Assembly: GCF_011758805.1 (NCBI RefSeq) | Contig: NZ_JAANOW010000001.1 | Location: 1,984,001-2,048,000 of the forward strand | DNA from: Mycolicibacterium fluoranthenivorans | GTDB lineage: Bacteria; Actinomycetota; Actinomycetes; Mycobacteriales; Mycobacteriaceae | Direction of reading: 5' to 3' | DNA: 64,000 nucleotides | Shown here: one piece after another, positions 8,538 through 17,155 of the stretch | How positions within the stretch are numbered: position 1 is the first letter of the stretch | Layout: every line of letters begins with the position of its first letter | Translations under genes and position numbers: made by a program | The notes under the pieces: model-generated | What the model was told of the DNA's origin: nothing | The model's input: only the letters and a program-made list of their open reading frames with translations | Database searches by the model: none

Positions 8538-9194
8538 CTACAACTCGTAGACGTCGACCAATCCATCCTGGACGGCCCGTGCGATCAGGGCGGCCTTGGT
8601 GCTGGCCGATCGTCCCACCGCGGCATACTTCGCCCGGATCCGCTGCAGATGTGAACTCACCGTGGCGCGTTCGATGGCCAGCCGTTCGGCGACATCCTCC
8701 TTGGTGCTGGCGTGACACCATGCGATGAGGACCTCGGATTCCCGATGCGTCAAGCCCGGCGACGCGACGCTGGCCGGGCTTGACGCCGGAGCGTACAACT
8801 CCGACGCCGTGCACGTGGTCACCGCGGTGTAGCCCGACGGTCGGCGGTCTCCCGCGACGAATGCGGCAGCCCCGGCGTCAAGATAGTGCAGCACGGCATC
8901 ATCGAGAAGGGTTGTCCCGAAGAGTATTACGCGGTGCCCGGCAGACGAGATTCGTCGCGTGGCCGCGATATCCGCGTCGTCGTCATCGCAGGTTCGCGCA
9001 ACGAGTACAAGGTCGATGCGAGTGGTGGCCGACAGAGGTGAACCTTCGAGAAAGTCGCTCAGGGTCGTGTACACGGCCGACACCGTGGCCGGGGCGCCGA
9101 CCTCCTCCAGCCACCTGTAGATGCTGGTGTGGGACCGCTGCGTCGGTGGGCACACGATGACGACCGATAAGTGCGACCGATGGTCTTCGGCCAT
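8538..9194 (-). CDS. LuxR-family transcriptional regulator
   Basis: 218 residues. The N-terminal two-thirds resembles a receiver-like fold (LSVVIVCPPTQR, then an acidic CDDDDADIA stretch, and VILFGTTLLDDAVLHYLDAGAAAFV) but lacks a clean phospho-acceptor pattern. The C-terminal HTH is clear: LTHRESEVLIAWCHASTKEDVAERLAIERATVSSHLQRIRAK as a whole fits the LuxR family. ATG 9194 was preferred to the ATG 30 bases upstream because AAGGAG sits five bases ahead of it. It is downstream of, and in the same direction as, the membrane GH26 gene, and may regulate the polysaccharide locus that follows. Confidence 0.83.
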   Translation of the reverse strand: MAEDHRSHLSVVIVCPPTQRSHTSIYRWLEEVGAPATVSAVYTTLSDFLEGSPLSATTRIDLVLVARTCDDDDADIAATRRISSAGHRVILFGTTLLDDAVLHYLDAGAAAFVAGDRRPSGYTAVTTCTASELYAPASSPASVASPGLTHRESEVLIAWCHASTKEDVAERLAIERATVSSHLQRIRAKYAAVGRSASTKAALIARAVQDGLVDVYEL

Positions 9195-9443
9195 ACCCAC
9201 TCCTTGGCTCACACCTGAACACACTCACCCGTGCAGGTTCCCGCGGCACCCAACCAGCGATGGACGTGGCCGGTGCTCACCCTCGGCACTGAAGGAAGAG
9301 TGGTGGTGGTTCGCTATGTTTCAACCTCATGATGACATATCACCTCATTTCCGCACGTGAGTAGTGGACTACCTAGATGCGCTTTTGAATTGCTCGTTGT
9401 GCCACGTCTCGACAGGACCCCGATCGTCCGGTGACGGTCGACG

Positions 9444-10742
9444 TCACTCGCAGGCATCGACGGAGTCCGCGTAGTGCAACCAATCCGGCAGGTCGGCAAC
9501 GAAGGCGTTCTTGATGGCGGGCGCACCTGCCGCGCGCCAGTCCACCCAGTCGTTGATCTCGATCTCGAACTTGCGCCATTCGAACCAGTTGATCATCTTG
9601 AGCTGCGGAAAGCGCCGGCGTGTCTCCGCCGAGAACACCTGACGCCACCATGCCTGTTTGACATCCAGTTCGGACTGGCCGCTGCGGGACGGGGTGAAGA
9701 TGGCGGCTGTTTCCACGATGGCGACCGGCTTGTGGTGCTGCACTCCGTACACCTGGTAGAAGTCGGGCACTCCCAGGTCGTCGCCGGCTGTTCCGTCGTA
9801 CGTGCCGGTCAACATATCGATGAACTTATGGGGCTCGGTGATCTCGTTGTTGCCCCACGGCCGTCGGTTACCCCAGTGGTAGAGCGACACGCCAACCCAG
9901 TCGACGTAGGCGTCGCCGGGATAGTAGGGCTCGTAGGAGTCGTCAGTCATGGTCAGTACACCGTCGTGGTCGGTGTCGAGTTCGTGATAGACCTCGGTGC
10001 CGGGCGCGGCGGCGAACTTCCCACCCGAGAATGGGTACCCGCCACCATAATTCGGCGCCCACATCATGGCCGACCCCGGCGCGATATGGTGCACGGCATC
10101 AGCCACCTGACGGAAGACCGCCTTGTAGTGGTCGGGCTGTTGGCCCCAGGCGTACCAGGATCCGTTCATCTCGTGGGCAAACCGCACGATGACGGCGACA
10201 CCGCTGTTGTTCAAATCGAGGAGGTCATAGGCGAGTGTCCGAATCACCTCGGGGCTCACCGTATCGAGTCCACCGTGCGGCTCCAGCGTCAACAGCAATG
10301 CCCCACCGTTCTCTTTGATCTGGCGGGCAGCGCTTTTCGTGTGTTCCCAGGTCGGCCGGTCGTACGGGATGTCGGAGAATTCCACCGCCATCGCCGGGGC
10401 ATGCCCCAGGTTCGCTCGGTGCTCACCGAGTGTTTCGGACTTCCAATCCAGGTTGACGCCGAACAGCACGCCGTCCTTCGGAATCACCGCACTGGCATTG
10501 CTGACTTTGCATCGTCCGAGCAGCAGCTGCAGGGGCCTGATCTGCGGTTCGATGACGATGACCAGGATGACGCCCAGCAGCATGGCGATCAGCGGCACCA
10601 CGACATTCTGGCCGCGCCGTCGACGACGGGTGGGGTGGGCGACGAACTCCGGTTCCTCCCCGTCGTGACGGGCCGAGGTGTCACTGTCCTCGCCCGGTCT
10701 AGGGAATGTGCGAACTCCGTTGTCGTGCATATCATGTGTCAT
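9444..10742 (-). CDS. Membrane-anchored GH26-like glycoside hydrolase
   Basis: 432 residues. A short cytoplasmic head rich in Arg (RRRRRGQ) precedes one membrane helix at about 47-65, giving a type II anchor with the enzyme outside. The catalytic acid/base lies in RFAHEMNGSWYAW (Glu191) and the nucleophile in IVETAA (Glu344), the two signatures of family GH26 (mannanases, lichenases and relatives). An insert DTDHDGVLTMTDDS at 256-269 looks like an EF-hand or dockerin-type calcium loop. The gene diverges from a second GH26-like lipoprotein gene, and the cellulose-synthase-like gene nearby suggests that it trims a newly made glycan. Confidence 0.85.
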   Translation of the reverse strand: MTHDMHDNGVRTFPRPGEDSDTSARHDGEEPEFVAHPTRRRRRGQNVVVPLIAMLLGVILVIVIEPQIRPLQLLLGRCKVSNASAVIPKDGVLFGVNLDWKSETLGEHRANLGHAPAMAVEFSDIPYDRPTWEHTKSAARQIKENGGALLLTLEPHGGLDTVSPEVIRTLAYDLLDLNNSGVAVIVRFAHEMNGSWYAWGQQPDHYKAVFRQVADAVHHIAPGSAMMWAPNYGGGYPFSGGKFAAAPGTEVYHELDTDHDGVLTMTDDSYEPYYPGDAYVDWVGVSLYHWGNRRPWGNNEITEPHKFIDMLTGTYDGTAGDDLGVPDFYQVYGVQHHKPVAIVETAAIFTPSRSGQSELDVKQAWWRQVFSAETRRRFPQLKMINWFEWRKFEIEINDWVDWRAAGAPAIKNAFVADLPDWLHYADSVDACE

Positions 10743-11769
10743 GCCCAGCGCCTTTCATCGACACAGGTCGAATGACCGGACGAAAATCCGCGACATTGCG
10801 TTTCGTCGGCCGAGGTTCTCGCAGTTGACGTTGCCTGTGACTGTCTCCGTACTTGCGGTGCTCACCGGCTGTGGGCATGACACCTCCCCGGCGGTCGCCG
10901 GGGAGCGTGCGTCCCACTGGATCGACTGGGGTGTCTTCCTGCCCGACGACGGGGCGCCGTCCAGCAATCTGTGGACCGTCCGGGAAATGACCGGCTCTCA
11001 GCCGCGTTATGTCATGCGGTTCGCCGCGCTCGACGACCGCACACCGATTCCCGAACTCAATGTCATCGCGAGTTCCGGTGCGCAACCGATCATCACCTTG
11101 GAGCCTTGGCAGCCGGGCGCGGGTGTAGACCAACCAGAATATGCGCTGTCGCATATCGCTTCTGGTGATTTCGATCCTCAGATAGACACATGGGCGCACA
11201 ACCTCGCAGAGTGGGGCCAGCCCGTCGTGCTGCGTTTCGCGCACGAGATGAACAGCGATCACTATCCATGGTCGGTCGGCGTCAACGGCAACTCGGCGCA
11301 GGACTACCGCGCGGCGTGGACTCATGTGCGGGAACGCTTTTCGCGTGCACGGGCGAGCAATGTGTCGTTCATGTGGTGCCCCGATGCGCCAGGGGAGGGG
11401 TCCAACGACCTTGCCGGCGCCTATCCCGGTGCGGAGTCGGTCGACTTGTTGTGCCTGGATGGCTACAACTGGGGTGACGGCAGCGGGCATACATGGCGCA
11501 ATCCGGAACAGATCTTCACCGATGGTCTGAACCAACTTCGGGCATTGGAAGGAAATCGTCCGATCGTGATCGCCGAGACAGCCAGCGTCGAGGGACCGCA
11601 GTCGGGCACCGACAAGGCCGCTTGGATCAACAAGCTGTTCGAGTTCCTCAGCCGCGAGGACCGGGTCGCTGCCGTGGTCTGGTTTCAGATGGACAAGGAG
11701 CGTGATTGGCGCCTGAATTCGTCCGGCCAATCCCAGGAAGCCTTCAAGCGGGCCCTCGCCGACCGGTAA
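10741..11769 (+). CDS. GH26-like glycoside hydrolase lipoprotein
   Basis: Up to 342 residues. A hydrophobic segment ending in the lipobox LTGC (Cys44) predicts a lipoprotein. The catalytic candidates are Glu169 in RFAHEMN and Glu279 in VIAETAS, the GH26 pair. The start is uncertain. ATG 10741 gives an unusually long n-region (about 28 residues) and shares the CATG tetramer with the divergent gene's ATG. TTG 10825, with GAGG upstream, would give a very short signal peptide. It is shorter than its neighbour and only distantly similar to it outside the active-site motifs. Confidence 0.8.
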   Translation: MPSAFHRHRSNDRTKIRDIAFRRPRFSQLTLPVTVSVLAVLTGCGHDTSPAVAGERASHWIDWGVFLPDDGAPSSNLWTVREMTGSQPRYVMRFAALDDRTPIPELNVIASSGAQPIITLEPWQPGAGVDQPEYALSHIASGDFDPQIDTWAHNLAEWGQPVVLRFAHEMNSDHYPWSVGVNGNSAQDYRAAWTHVRERFSRARASNVSFMWCPDAPGEGSNDLAGAYPGAESVDLLCLDGYNWGDGSGHTWRNPEQIFTDGLNQLRALEGNRPIVIAETASVEGPQSGTDKAAWINKLFEFLSREDRVAAVVWFQMDKERDWRLNSSGQSQEAFKRALADR

Positions 11770-11822
11770 CGGCCATGATCGACAGTTCATCTCGGCGTCG
11801 GCATCCGTCGATGTTCTTGCCG

Positions 11823-14174
11823 TCACCTCGGGCCGGACATGATCGTGGATTGGCGGTGTGCCCCGCGGCCACGCTGTGCTGGGCCTCTGCGCCACGGACC
11901 GTTCGCGTATGCCGAGTCGGCGGCCTCTTCCGGGTCACCGTGCAATCGCGTCACGTGTGACAGCGCCATCGTCTCGTAGGCCAACGCGAACGAGCGAGAG
12001 TCGCCGAAGATTCTGAGATCGCCGCCACTGGTGCGCAGCAGCCGAAGCAGGTCCACGACAACGGCCACGGCCGACGGGGTGATGGTGCGGACGCCGGACA
12101 CATCGACAAGGACGACCGGTGCACCGTCGAGGACGCTCTCCGCGACGTGAGAACGCAATGCCAACGCCGCGACGGCATCGAATCTGGCTGCCGCATAGAG
12201 GAGGATGGCCAACTCCGCGCCTGCTGCCCGGACCGGCACGTTCGCGGCGGGGGGTGTCGGAGCGTGGCATGGCTGGCTGGCGGCGGTGCTTCCAGCGATG
12301 GTGGGATGGTGGATATCGACGATGACGTCGCGCACCTCATCGGTCAGCGCCCGCGGGAACGGGCTGTCGATGTGGCCGGGCCCGCGGTACCGCGCGGCGC
12401 GCGTCATGGCCGACAGCAGCACGATATCGATGCCGACCCAGATCAGGGTGATGATCGAGGCGAACAACGGACGTTGACCGTCGGCCGCTTGGATGGCGCC
12501 GTACCCGCCGGCGAGCACCAGGGCCGCCATCGCGATCAGTTGCGGGCGGATGTGCCGTAGCCCGATACCTGTTGCTTGCTTGGTCTTTTGGGTGACGGCG
12601 AAGGTCAGCGTCTTACCGAAGAACGCCGCACTCGCCCCGGCAATCGTGGCCTTAATCCAGGTCGGGAACAGCGCGAACGACATCTGCTGCCCGCGCCATA
12701 GCCCTCGGGAGCGATTGCCGGCGACGACGAACAGCGTTTGCGAGCACAAGAAGAACGGCATGAAGTACACGAAGAACGCGATCGAGTCACATCTGATCGG
12801 GAAGATCCCGCTGACCAGGAACACCATCGGCGCCGCGATGTACACGACAGCGGCAAACCCGTTGAGATAGCTGGTCATGGTGGCCAGGTACATCAGGCGC
12901 TGACCGATGGTGAGTCCACGCAGCAACAGCGGATTGTCGGAGAAGAAAACCTGCATGGTTCCGGTCGCCCAGCGTTGGCGTTGGGAGAGCATGGTCCGCA
13001 CGTCCTCGGGAGCAAGCCCTTGGACCAGCACCTCGTGGTGATAGACGCTGGCCCAGCCCAGCGCATGCAGGTGCATCGCGGTGGCCATGTCCTCGGTGAT
13101 GGATGACGTGACGATCGGATCGATGGCCAGTGCCCGGTCGGTGCGGGCCACTTCTGCTGCACCGAGAGTGTCGGTGATCGCATCGATTACGGGCTGGGGC
13201 AGCATGTCCGACAGGGCGATGCTCTTGATCTGGCGACGCAGCACGTAGGTCACGTCGGCGAGCACGTCGCCACGGCGGACCCGCGCCTCGGCTTCGACCA
13301 GCAGCCCGACCGCACGCCGGCCGATGATCTGCCCGATGTCGCCGGGGAGATGGATGTTCACGGCCGCCTGTACGCGCCGGCGCCCATCGTGTAGCGCCTT
13401 ACGAACGCGTTCTGCGGCTGACCGCGAGAACATGGTCAGGCCAAGCGCCATAAGAGCTTCGCGACGCAGGACGGCGTTGGATCCACAGAAGAACGCCGCA
13501 CCCCAACCGTCCTTACCTTGCTGGATGGGACCGTAGAACAGGTCCGCACCGCTGCCGAGGGGATCAGATCGCGGTACGTTCCAGAAACGTTGCGGCGTTT
13601 GGACGAACGCGACCTCTGGATCGTCGAAGTAGCCCAGGACGCGGTCAAGGAACGCGGGATCGGGGACCTGGTCAGCATCGAAAACAGCGATGAACTCGCC
13701 GGATGTGCGGAAGAGCGCATTGTTGACGTTGCCCGCCTTGGCAAATCGAGGTCGTCCATCCCAGTCAGGACCACGGACGATGTAGCCCACGCCGATCCGC
13801 TTGGCCGCGTCGGCGAACTCCTGCCGATTGCCGTCATCGAGAATCCACGTCTTGTGCGGGTAGGTCATGTCGCGCGCCGCGATCGCCGACGTGAGCACGA
13901 TCTCGAGTGGCTCGTTGTACGTCGCGATGAAGACGTCGATGGTCCGACCGCGCGGCGCCGGCGGGGGAGCGGGTCGTCGGCGAGAGTTCCACATGGTCAC
14001 GCCATAGAGCACGGATTCGCCGAAGCTGTAGGTCTCTGCCAGCACCAACGGAATGGCAATCCACCAGGCGCCCCAGGCGATGGTCGACGACCACCGCCAC
14101 ACCATGTAGGTCCCGCCGAAAGCCACGACCAGCAGTGCCAGACAACGTACGACCAAGAGTCGGCCACTAGTCAT
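11823..14174 (-). CDS. Cellulose-synthase-like GT2 glycosyltransferase fused to a STAS domain
   Basis: 783 residues from ATG 14174, which has GGAAAGAG upstream (a TTG at 14210 is possible). N-terminal membrane helices are followed by a processive GT2 domain with all signatures: TYNE, DDG (113-115), DAD (166-168), TED (360-362) and QRQRW (398-402). About 105 extra residues lie between NAVLRR and TED compared with BcsA. A block of five to six membrane helices follows. The last 120 residues form a STAS-type domain (VVLVDVSGVRTITPSAVAVVVDLLRLL), normally found in anti-anti-sigma factors and SLC26 transporters, in place of the PilZ domain of BcsA. The product is probably a secreted beta-glycan. 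Confidence 0.87.
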   Translation of the reverse strand: MTSGRLLVVRCLALLVVAFGGTYMVWRWSSTIAWGAWWIAIPLVLAETYSFGESVLYGVTMWNSRRRPAPPPAPRGRTIDVFIATYNEPLEIVLTSAIAARDMTYPHKTWILDDGNRQEFADAAKRIGVGYIVRGPDWDGRPRFAKAGNVNNALFRTSGEFIAVFDADQVPDPAFLDRVLGYFDDPEVAFVQTPQRFWNVPRSDPLGSGADLFYGPIQQGKDGWGAAFFCGSNAVLRREALMALGLTMFSRSAAERVRKALHDGRRRVQAAVNIHLPGDIGQIIGRRAVGLLVEAEARVRRGDVLADVTYVLRRQIKSIALSDMLPQPVIDAITDTLGAAEVARTDRALAIDPIVTSSITEDMATAMHLHALGWASVYHHEVLVQGLAPEDVRTMLSQRQRWATGTMQVFFSDNPLLLRGLTIGQRLMYLATMTSYLNGFAAVVYIAAPMVFLVSGIFPIRCDSIAFFVYFMPFFLCSQTLFVVAGNRSRGLWRGQQMSFALFPTWIKATIAGASAAFFGKTLTFAVTQKTKQATGIGLRHIRPQLIAMAALVLAGGYGAIQAADGQRPLFASIITLIWVGIDIVLLSAMTRAARYRGPGHIDSPFPRALTDEVRDVIVDIHHPTIAGSTAASQPCHAPTPPAANVPVRAAGAELAILLYAAARFDAVAALALRSHVAESVLDGAPVVLVDVSGVRTITPSAVAVVVDLLRLLRTSGGDLRIFGDSRSFALAYETMALSHVTRLHGDPEEAADSAYANGPWRRGPAQRGRGAHRQSTIMSGPR

Positions 14175-14210
14175 TCTGAGCTCTTTCCATCTCGATATTA
14201 GAGTTGCCAA

Positions 14211-14640
14211 AATCGCACAACAGCTAATTGTTTGTCATTTATCGATAGTGTCATATCGACGTTCAACTGAATTTGAGTATTCGATGCGACGCCTATCGAA
14301 GTAGTCCTATTCTGCTCATGAAATCAGAGCGTTCAAGCGTATTAATCGCCCGCGCCGTAGAATCGTAAGGCGCGCAAGACGGTAATTCATCGAGATATTC
14401 GAGCCGAAACGTTTTGGCGGCCGTGAATCCCGAAGTTCCCCCGGGCGTTCACGAAGGCATGAGGCATTACCTGCAGAAATATGTCCGTAGCAGCAGTCCT
14501 CCCCGTGGAATCCGCGTGATCGCACATACCCGCAGTCCCCTTTGATTGCGCTCGCAACAATCACCCCCAATCAAGGCTCGTCGCCTCGATTAACTTATAC
14601 AAGCCTGCACATGGACCCGCGCGACGAGATAAGGCCATAA
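14211..14640. other. AT-rich intergenic region, no gene seen
   Basis: The 430 bases between the GT2-STAS gene start and the galU control sites are visibly richer in A/T than the surroundings. They hold only a poor 84-codon minus-strand frame (14316-14570) without a ribosome site or recognisable composition. It probably contains the promoter of the minus-strand synthase gene and a long leader. I found no tRNA-like or riboswitch fold by eye. Confidence 0.5.
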
Positions 14641-14642
14641 TC

Positions 14643-14658
14643 TGTGATGTGCATCACG
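14643..14658. promoter_or_regulatory. Candidate CRP/FNR-family binding site
   Basis: TGTGATGTGCATCACG matches the TGTGA-N6-TCACA consensus at nine of ten positions. It sits about 135 bases ahead of galU and about 470 bases ahead of the divergent synthase gene. Mycobacteria have cAMP-binding CRP-type regulators with this motif, so cAMP control of the polysaccharide locus is a reasonable inference. Confidence 0.6.
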
Positions 14659-14680
14659 AAAGGCGATATCGATGCCGATA

Positions 14681-14740
14681 TTAGTACGTATGACGTCATA
14701 CGATTGAACGACTCAGTGATACGAACGTACTAATCACTGA
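14681..14740. promoter_or_regulatory. Nested palindromes upstream of galU
   Basis: Three perfect inverted repeats occur in 60 bases: CGTATGACGTCATACG (14687-14702, uninterrupted), TTAGTACGT at 14681-14689 with ACGTACTAA at 14725-14733, and TCAGTGAT at 14713-14720 with ATCACTGA at 14733-14740. A possible -35 TTGAAC (14704-14709) and -10 TACTAA (14728-14733) overlap them. They look like operators arranged around the galU promoter. Confidence 0.55.
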
Positions 14741-14793
14741 AAATTTACTGGGAGAGATAAGCCGCGCCGAGGCTTTTCGGTTATCGTTCACCC

Positions 14794-15720
14794 ATGTCAG
14801 CGCCACAGGTACTGCTGCCCCGTACCGCCGTAGTTCCCGCTGCAGGACTCGGCACCCGCTTCTTGCCCGCGACCAAAACTGTGCCGAAAGAACTTCTTCC
14901 CGTGGTCGACACGCCAGGAATTGAGCTGGTTGCCGCAGAAGCCGCCGAGGGCGGCGCCGAGCGACTCGTCATCATCACCTCACCCGGGAAGGACGGAGTG
15001 GTAGCACATTTCGTCGAGGACCTTGTCTTGGAAGGCACTTTGGAGGCCCGTGGGAAACACTCGATGCTGGAGAAAGTCCGTCGAGCCCCCGCGCTGATCA
15101 AGGTCGAAGCGGTTGTTCAGCATGAACCGCTGGGTCTCGGGCACGCGGTGTCGTGTGTGGAACCGCTGCTCTCGCCCGACGAGACTGCGATCACTGTTCT
15201 GCTGCCTGATGATCTGGTATTCCCGACGGGCGTGCTCGAAACGATGATGGCGGTCCGCGAGGCTTTCGGCGGATCGGTGTTGTGCGCGATCGACGTACCC
15301 CAGGAGGATATCGGGGCGTACGGCGTCTTCGACGTCGCTCCGATGCCGCCGATCATCAATCCAGATGTTCTGCGGGTCAAAGGAATGGTCGAGAAGCCCG
15401 CTCCGGGAACGGCGCCTTCGAACTTCGCGGCGGCGGGCCGCTACCTGTTGGATCGCGCAGTCTTTGACGCACTGCGGTCTACACCTCGCGGAGCCGGAGG
15501 CGAAATCCAACTCACCGACGCCATTGCGGGGATGGTGGCGCAGGGACACCCCGTCCACGTTGTGGTACACCGGGGCGCGCGCCACGACCTGGGCAATCCC
15601 GAGGGGTATCTCAAGGCTGCAGTGGATTTCGCGCTCGATCGCCCGGACTACGGACCAGGGCTTCGGAGTTGGCTTCTCACGCGACTGGGAATCACCGCAG
15701 CGGTCGCGGTGGGGGCGTGA
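14794..15720 (+). CDS. galU: UTP-glucose-1-phosphate uridylyltransferase
   Basis: 308 residues. The nucleotidyltransferase signature GLGTRFLPATKTVPKELLP and the downstream PLGLGHAV, LLPDD and VEKP motifs are diagnostic of bacterial GalU. The enzyme makes UDP-glucose, the donor for cellulose-like and many other glycans. ATG 14794 is the only sensible start. Its place next to a BcsA-like synthase suggests a dedicated donor supply, with a housekeeping galU probably elsewhere. It is followed closely by the propeller lipoprotein gene, and the two are probably co-transcribed. Confidence 0.93.
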   Translation: MSAPQVLLPRTAVVPAAGLGTRFLPATKTVPKELLPVVDTPGIELVAAEAAEGGAERLVIITSPGKDGVVAHFVEDLVLEGTLEARGKHSMLEKVRRAPALIKVEAVVQHEPLGLGHAVSCVEPLLSPDETAITVLLPDDLVFPTGVLETMMAVREAFGGSVLCAIDVPQEDIGAYGVFDVAPMPPIINPDVLRVKGMVEKPAPGTAPSNFAAAGRYLLDRAVFDALRSTPRGAGGEIQLTDAIAGMVAQGHPVHVVVHRGARHDLGNPEGYLKAAVDFALDRPDYGPGLRSWLLTRLGITAAVAVGA

Positions 15721-15789
15721 GCCGCGTCGACTGATCGTCGAGGCGGCGCGATCGTGAGTATGGCTGAGTGCCGGGGGACAGGGGGTCAG

Positions 15790-17028
15790 ATGAACGGTCG
15801 GTCTGTCGCGGCGTTCGTGGTGCTTGTGATGGTTTCCGTGGTGGCCTGTGCGGCCCACGGTGAGTCGTCGGATGTGCCTTCGTGGCGTGATCACACGGGT
15901 GAAGGGGTGTGGCAATCAGACGATGTCAGTGCCTCGACCGGGGCGCCCCCGGCACGCGGAGCGGCCCTGGCCGGGTATGCGTTCGAGGCGCAGGGCACGC
16001 AGCACATCGTCTACGTCGGAGCGCAGGATCGGCACTTGTTGGAGCTGTGGTGGAACGTCAACGGTTGGCATTTCGCCGATCTCACCGTCGCCGCGCGCGG
16101 GGTGCCCGTCGCGGATCAGTCGGCGGTGTACGGCTATGCGTTCGACGGACAGATGACCGAGCACATCATCTTCGTGGGTGTTGATGGCCATCTTCACGAA
16201 ATGTGGTCGGATGCCGGCCAGTGGCACAGCGGCGACCTGACGCTGGCCACGGGTACCGTCCCGCCCGCGCTCGGCCCGGGGAGCATCTCCGGGTATGTCG
16301 CGGCGGCGAGTGGGTCCCAGCATGTGGTGTTCGTGGGTGTTGACGGCCATATCTATGAGCTGGCCTACGGCCAAACAGGCTGGTATGCCACCGATCTCAC
16401 TGACCTCACGAAGTCTCCGTCACCCGCGCCGACGGGTGAGCTCAGGGCGTACGCCTTCGAGAGTGAGGGAACTCGGCACGTTGTCTTTGCCGGTGTCGAT
16501 GGTCGTCTGCACGAGCTGTGGTCGGGTGGTGCCGGGTGGCAATCCAGTGATCTCAGCAGTGCCACCAACACGCCGAGTCCGACGAGTTCTGCGGGAAATC
16601 TCGCCGCCTACACCACCGCGGCCACCCGAACCCAGCACATCGTGTTCACCACCGTGGACGGGCGCGTGCTGGAACTGTGGTCGGGGCGCACCGCCGGCTG
16701 GCACGTCACCGACTTGAGTCCGGTCGCACCCGCACTGCCCGCGCGTCGTCTCAGCGGCTATGCCTTCGATCGGCAGGGCACCCAGCACATCGTGTACGTC
16801 GGCGCCGACGGGCGGCTCTACGAACTGTGGTGGACCGACGGCTGGCATGCCGGCAACCTGACCGCGGCCACCGGGGATCCTCCGTGTGGACCAGACGTCA
16901 TCGCGGGATACACCTTCGAGGCGCAGCAGACGCAACACGTCGTCTGTATCGGTGTCGCCGACGCCCACATCCACGAGCTGTGGTGGGGTCCGCCGACCGG
17001 TCAGGCTCAACAACCGGCGGTGCGCTGA
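15790..17028 (+). CDS. Lipoprotein with seven-bladed lectin-like beta-propeller
   Basis: 412 residues. The signal peptide MNGRSVAAFVVLVMVSVVAC ends in a lipobox Cys. The rest is about seven repeats of 48-52 residues with the pattern GYAFE-x-QGTQHIVYVG-x-DG-x-L-x-ELWW-x-GWH-x-x-DLT. An extra half repeat at the N-terminus (WQSDDVSASTG) would complete the last blade. The pattern resembles fucose-binding propeller lectins (AAL/PLL type). ATG 15790 has AGGGGGTCAG upstream and gives a clean signal peptide; GTG 15754 and ATG 15760 are weaker. It is likely an outer-surface or periplasmic glycan-binding protein for the polysaccharide made by this locus. Confidence 0.82.
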   Translation: MNGRSVAAFVVLVMVSVVACAAHGESSDVPSWRDHTGEGVWQSDDVSASTGAPPARGAALAGYAFEAQGTQHIVYVGAQDRHLLELWWNVNGWHFADLTVAARGVPVADQSAVYGYAFDGQMTEHIIFVGVDGHLHEMWSDAGQWHSGDLTLATGTVPPALGPGSISGYVAAASGSQHVVFVGVDGHIYELAYGQTGWYATDLTDLTKSPSPAPTGELRAYAFESEGTRHVVFAGVDGRLHELWSGGAGWQSSDLSSATNTPSPTSSAGNLAAYTTAATRTQHIVFTTVDGRVLELWSGRTAGWHVTDLSPVAPALPARRLSGYAFDRQGTQHIVYVGADGRLYELWWTDGWHAGNLTAATGDPPCGPDVIAGYTFEAQQTQHVVCIGVADAHIHELWWGPPTGQAQQPAVR

Positions 17029-17155
17029 TGCCGGCGTAGACATCTGCCTGCGGCTCACGTCTGTCAATGGGTCCGGTTCATTTCCTTCGCGACTCGCCAT
17101 TCGCTGCGTCTGAGTTCCCACAAATGCGGCGGCCACGTCGCGTAGCGTCCGAAGC

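Noticed and set aside
9474..10775. 433-codon frame opposite the membrane GH26 gene
   Set aside because: Antisense shadow; the minus strand carries both GH26 catalytic motifs.
10732..11895. 387-codon minus-strand frame over the GH26 lipoprotein gene
   Set aside because: No family motifs, Arg/Pro-rich shadow composition; the plus strand has lipobox and catalytic Glu residues.
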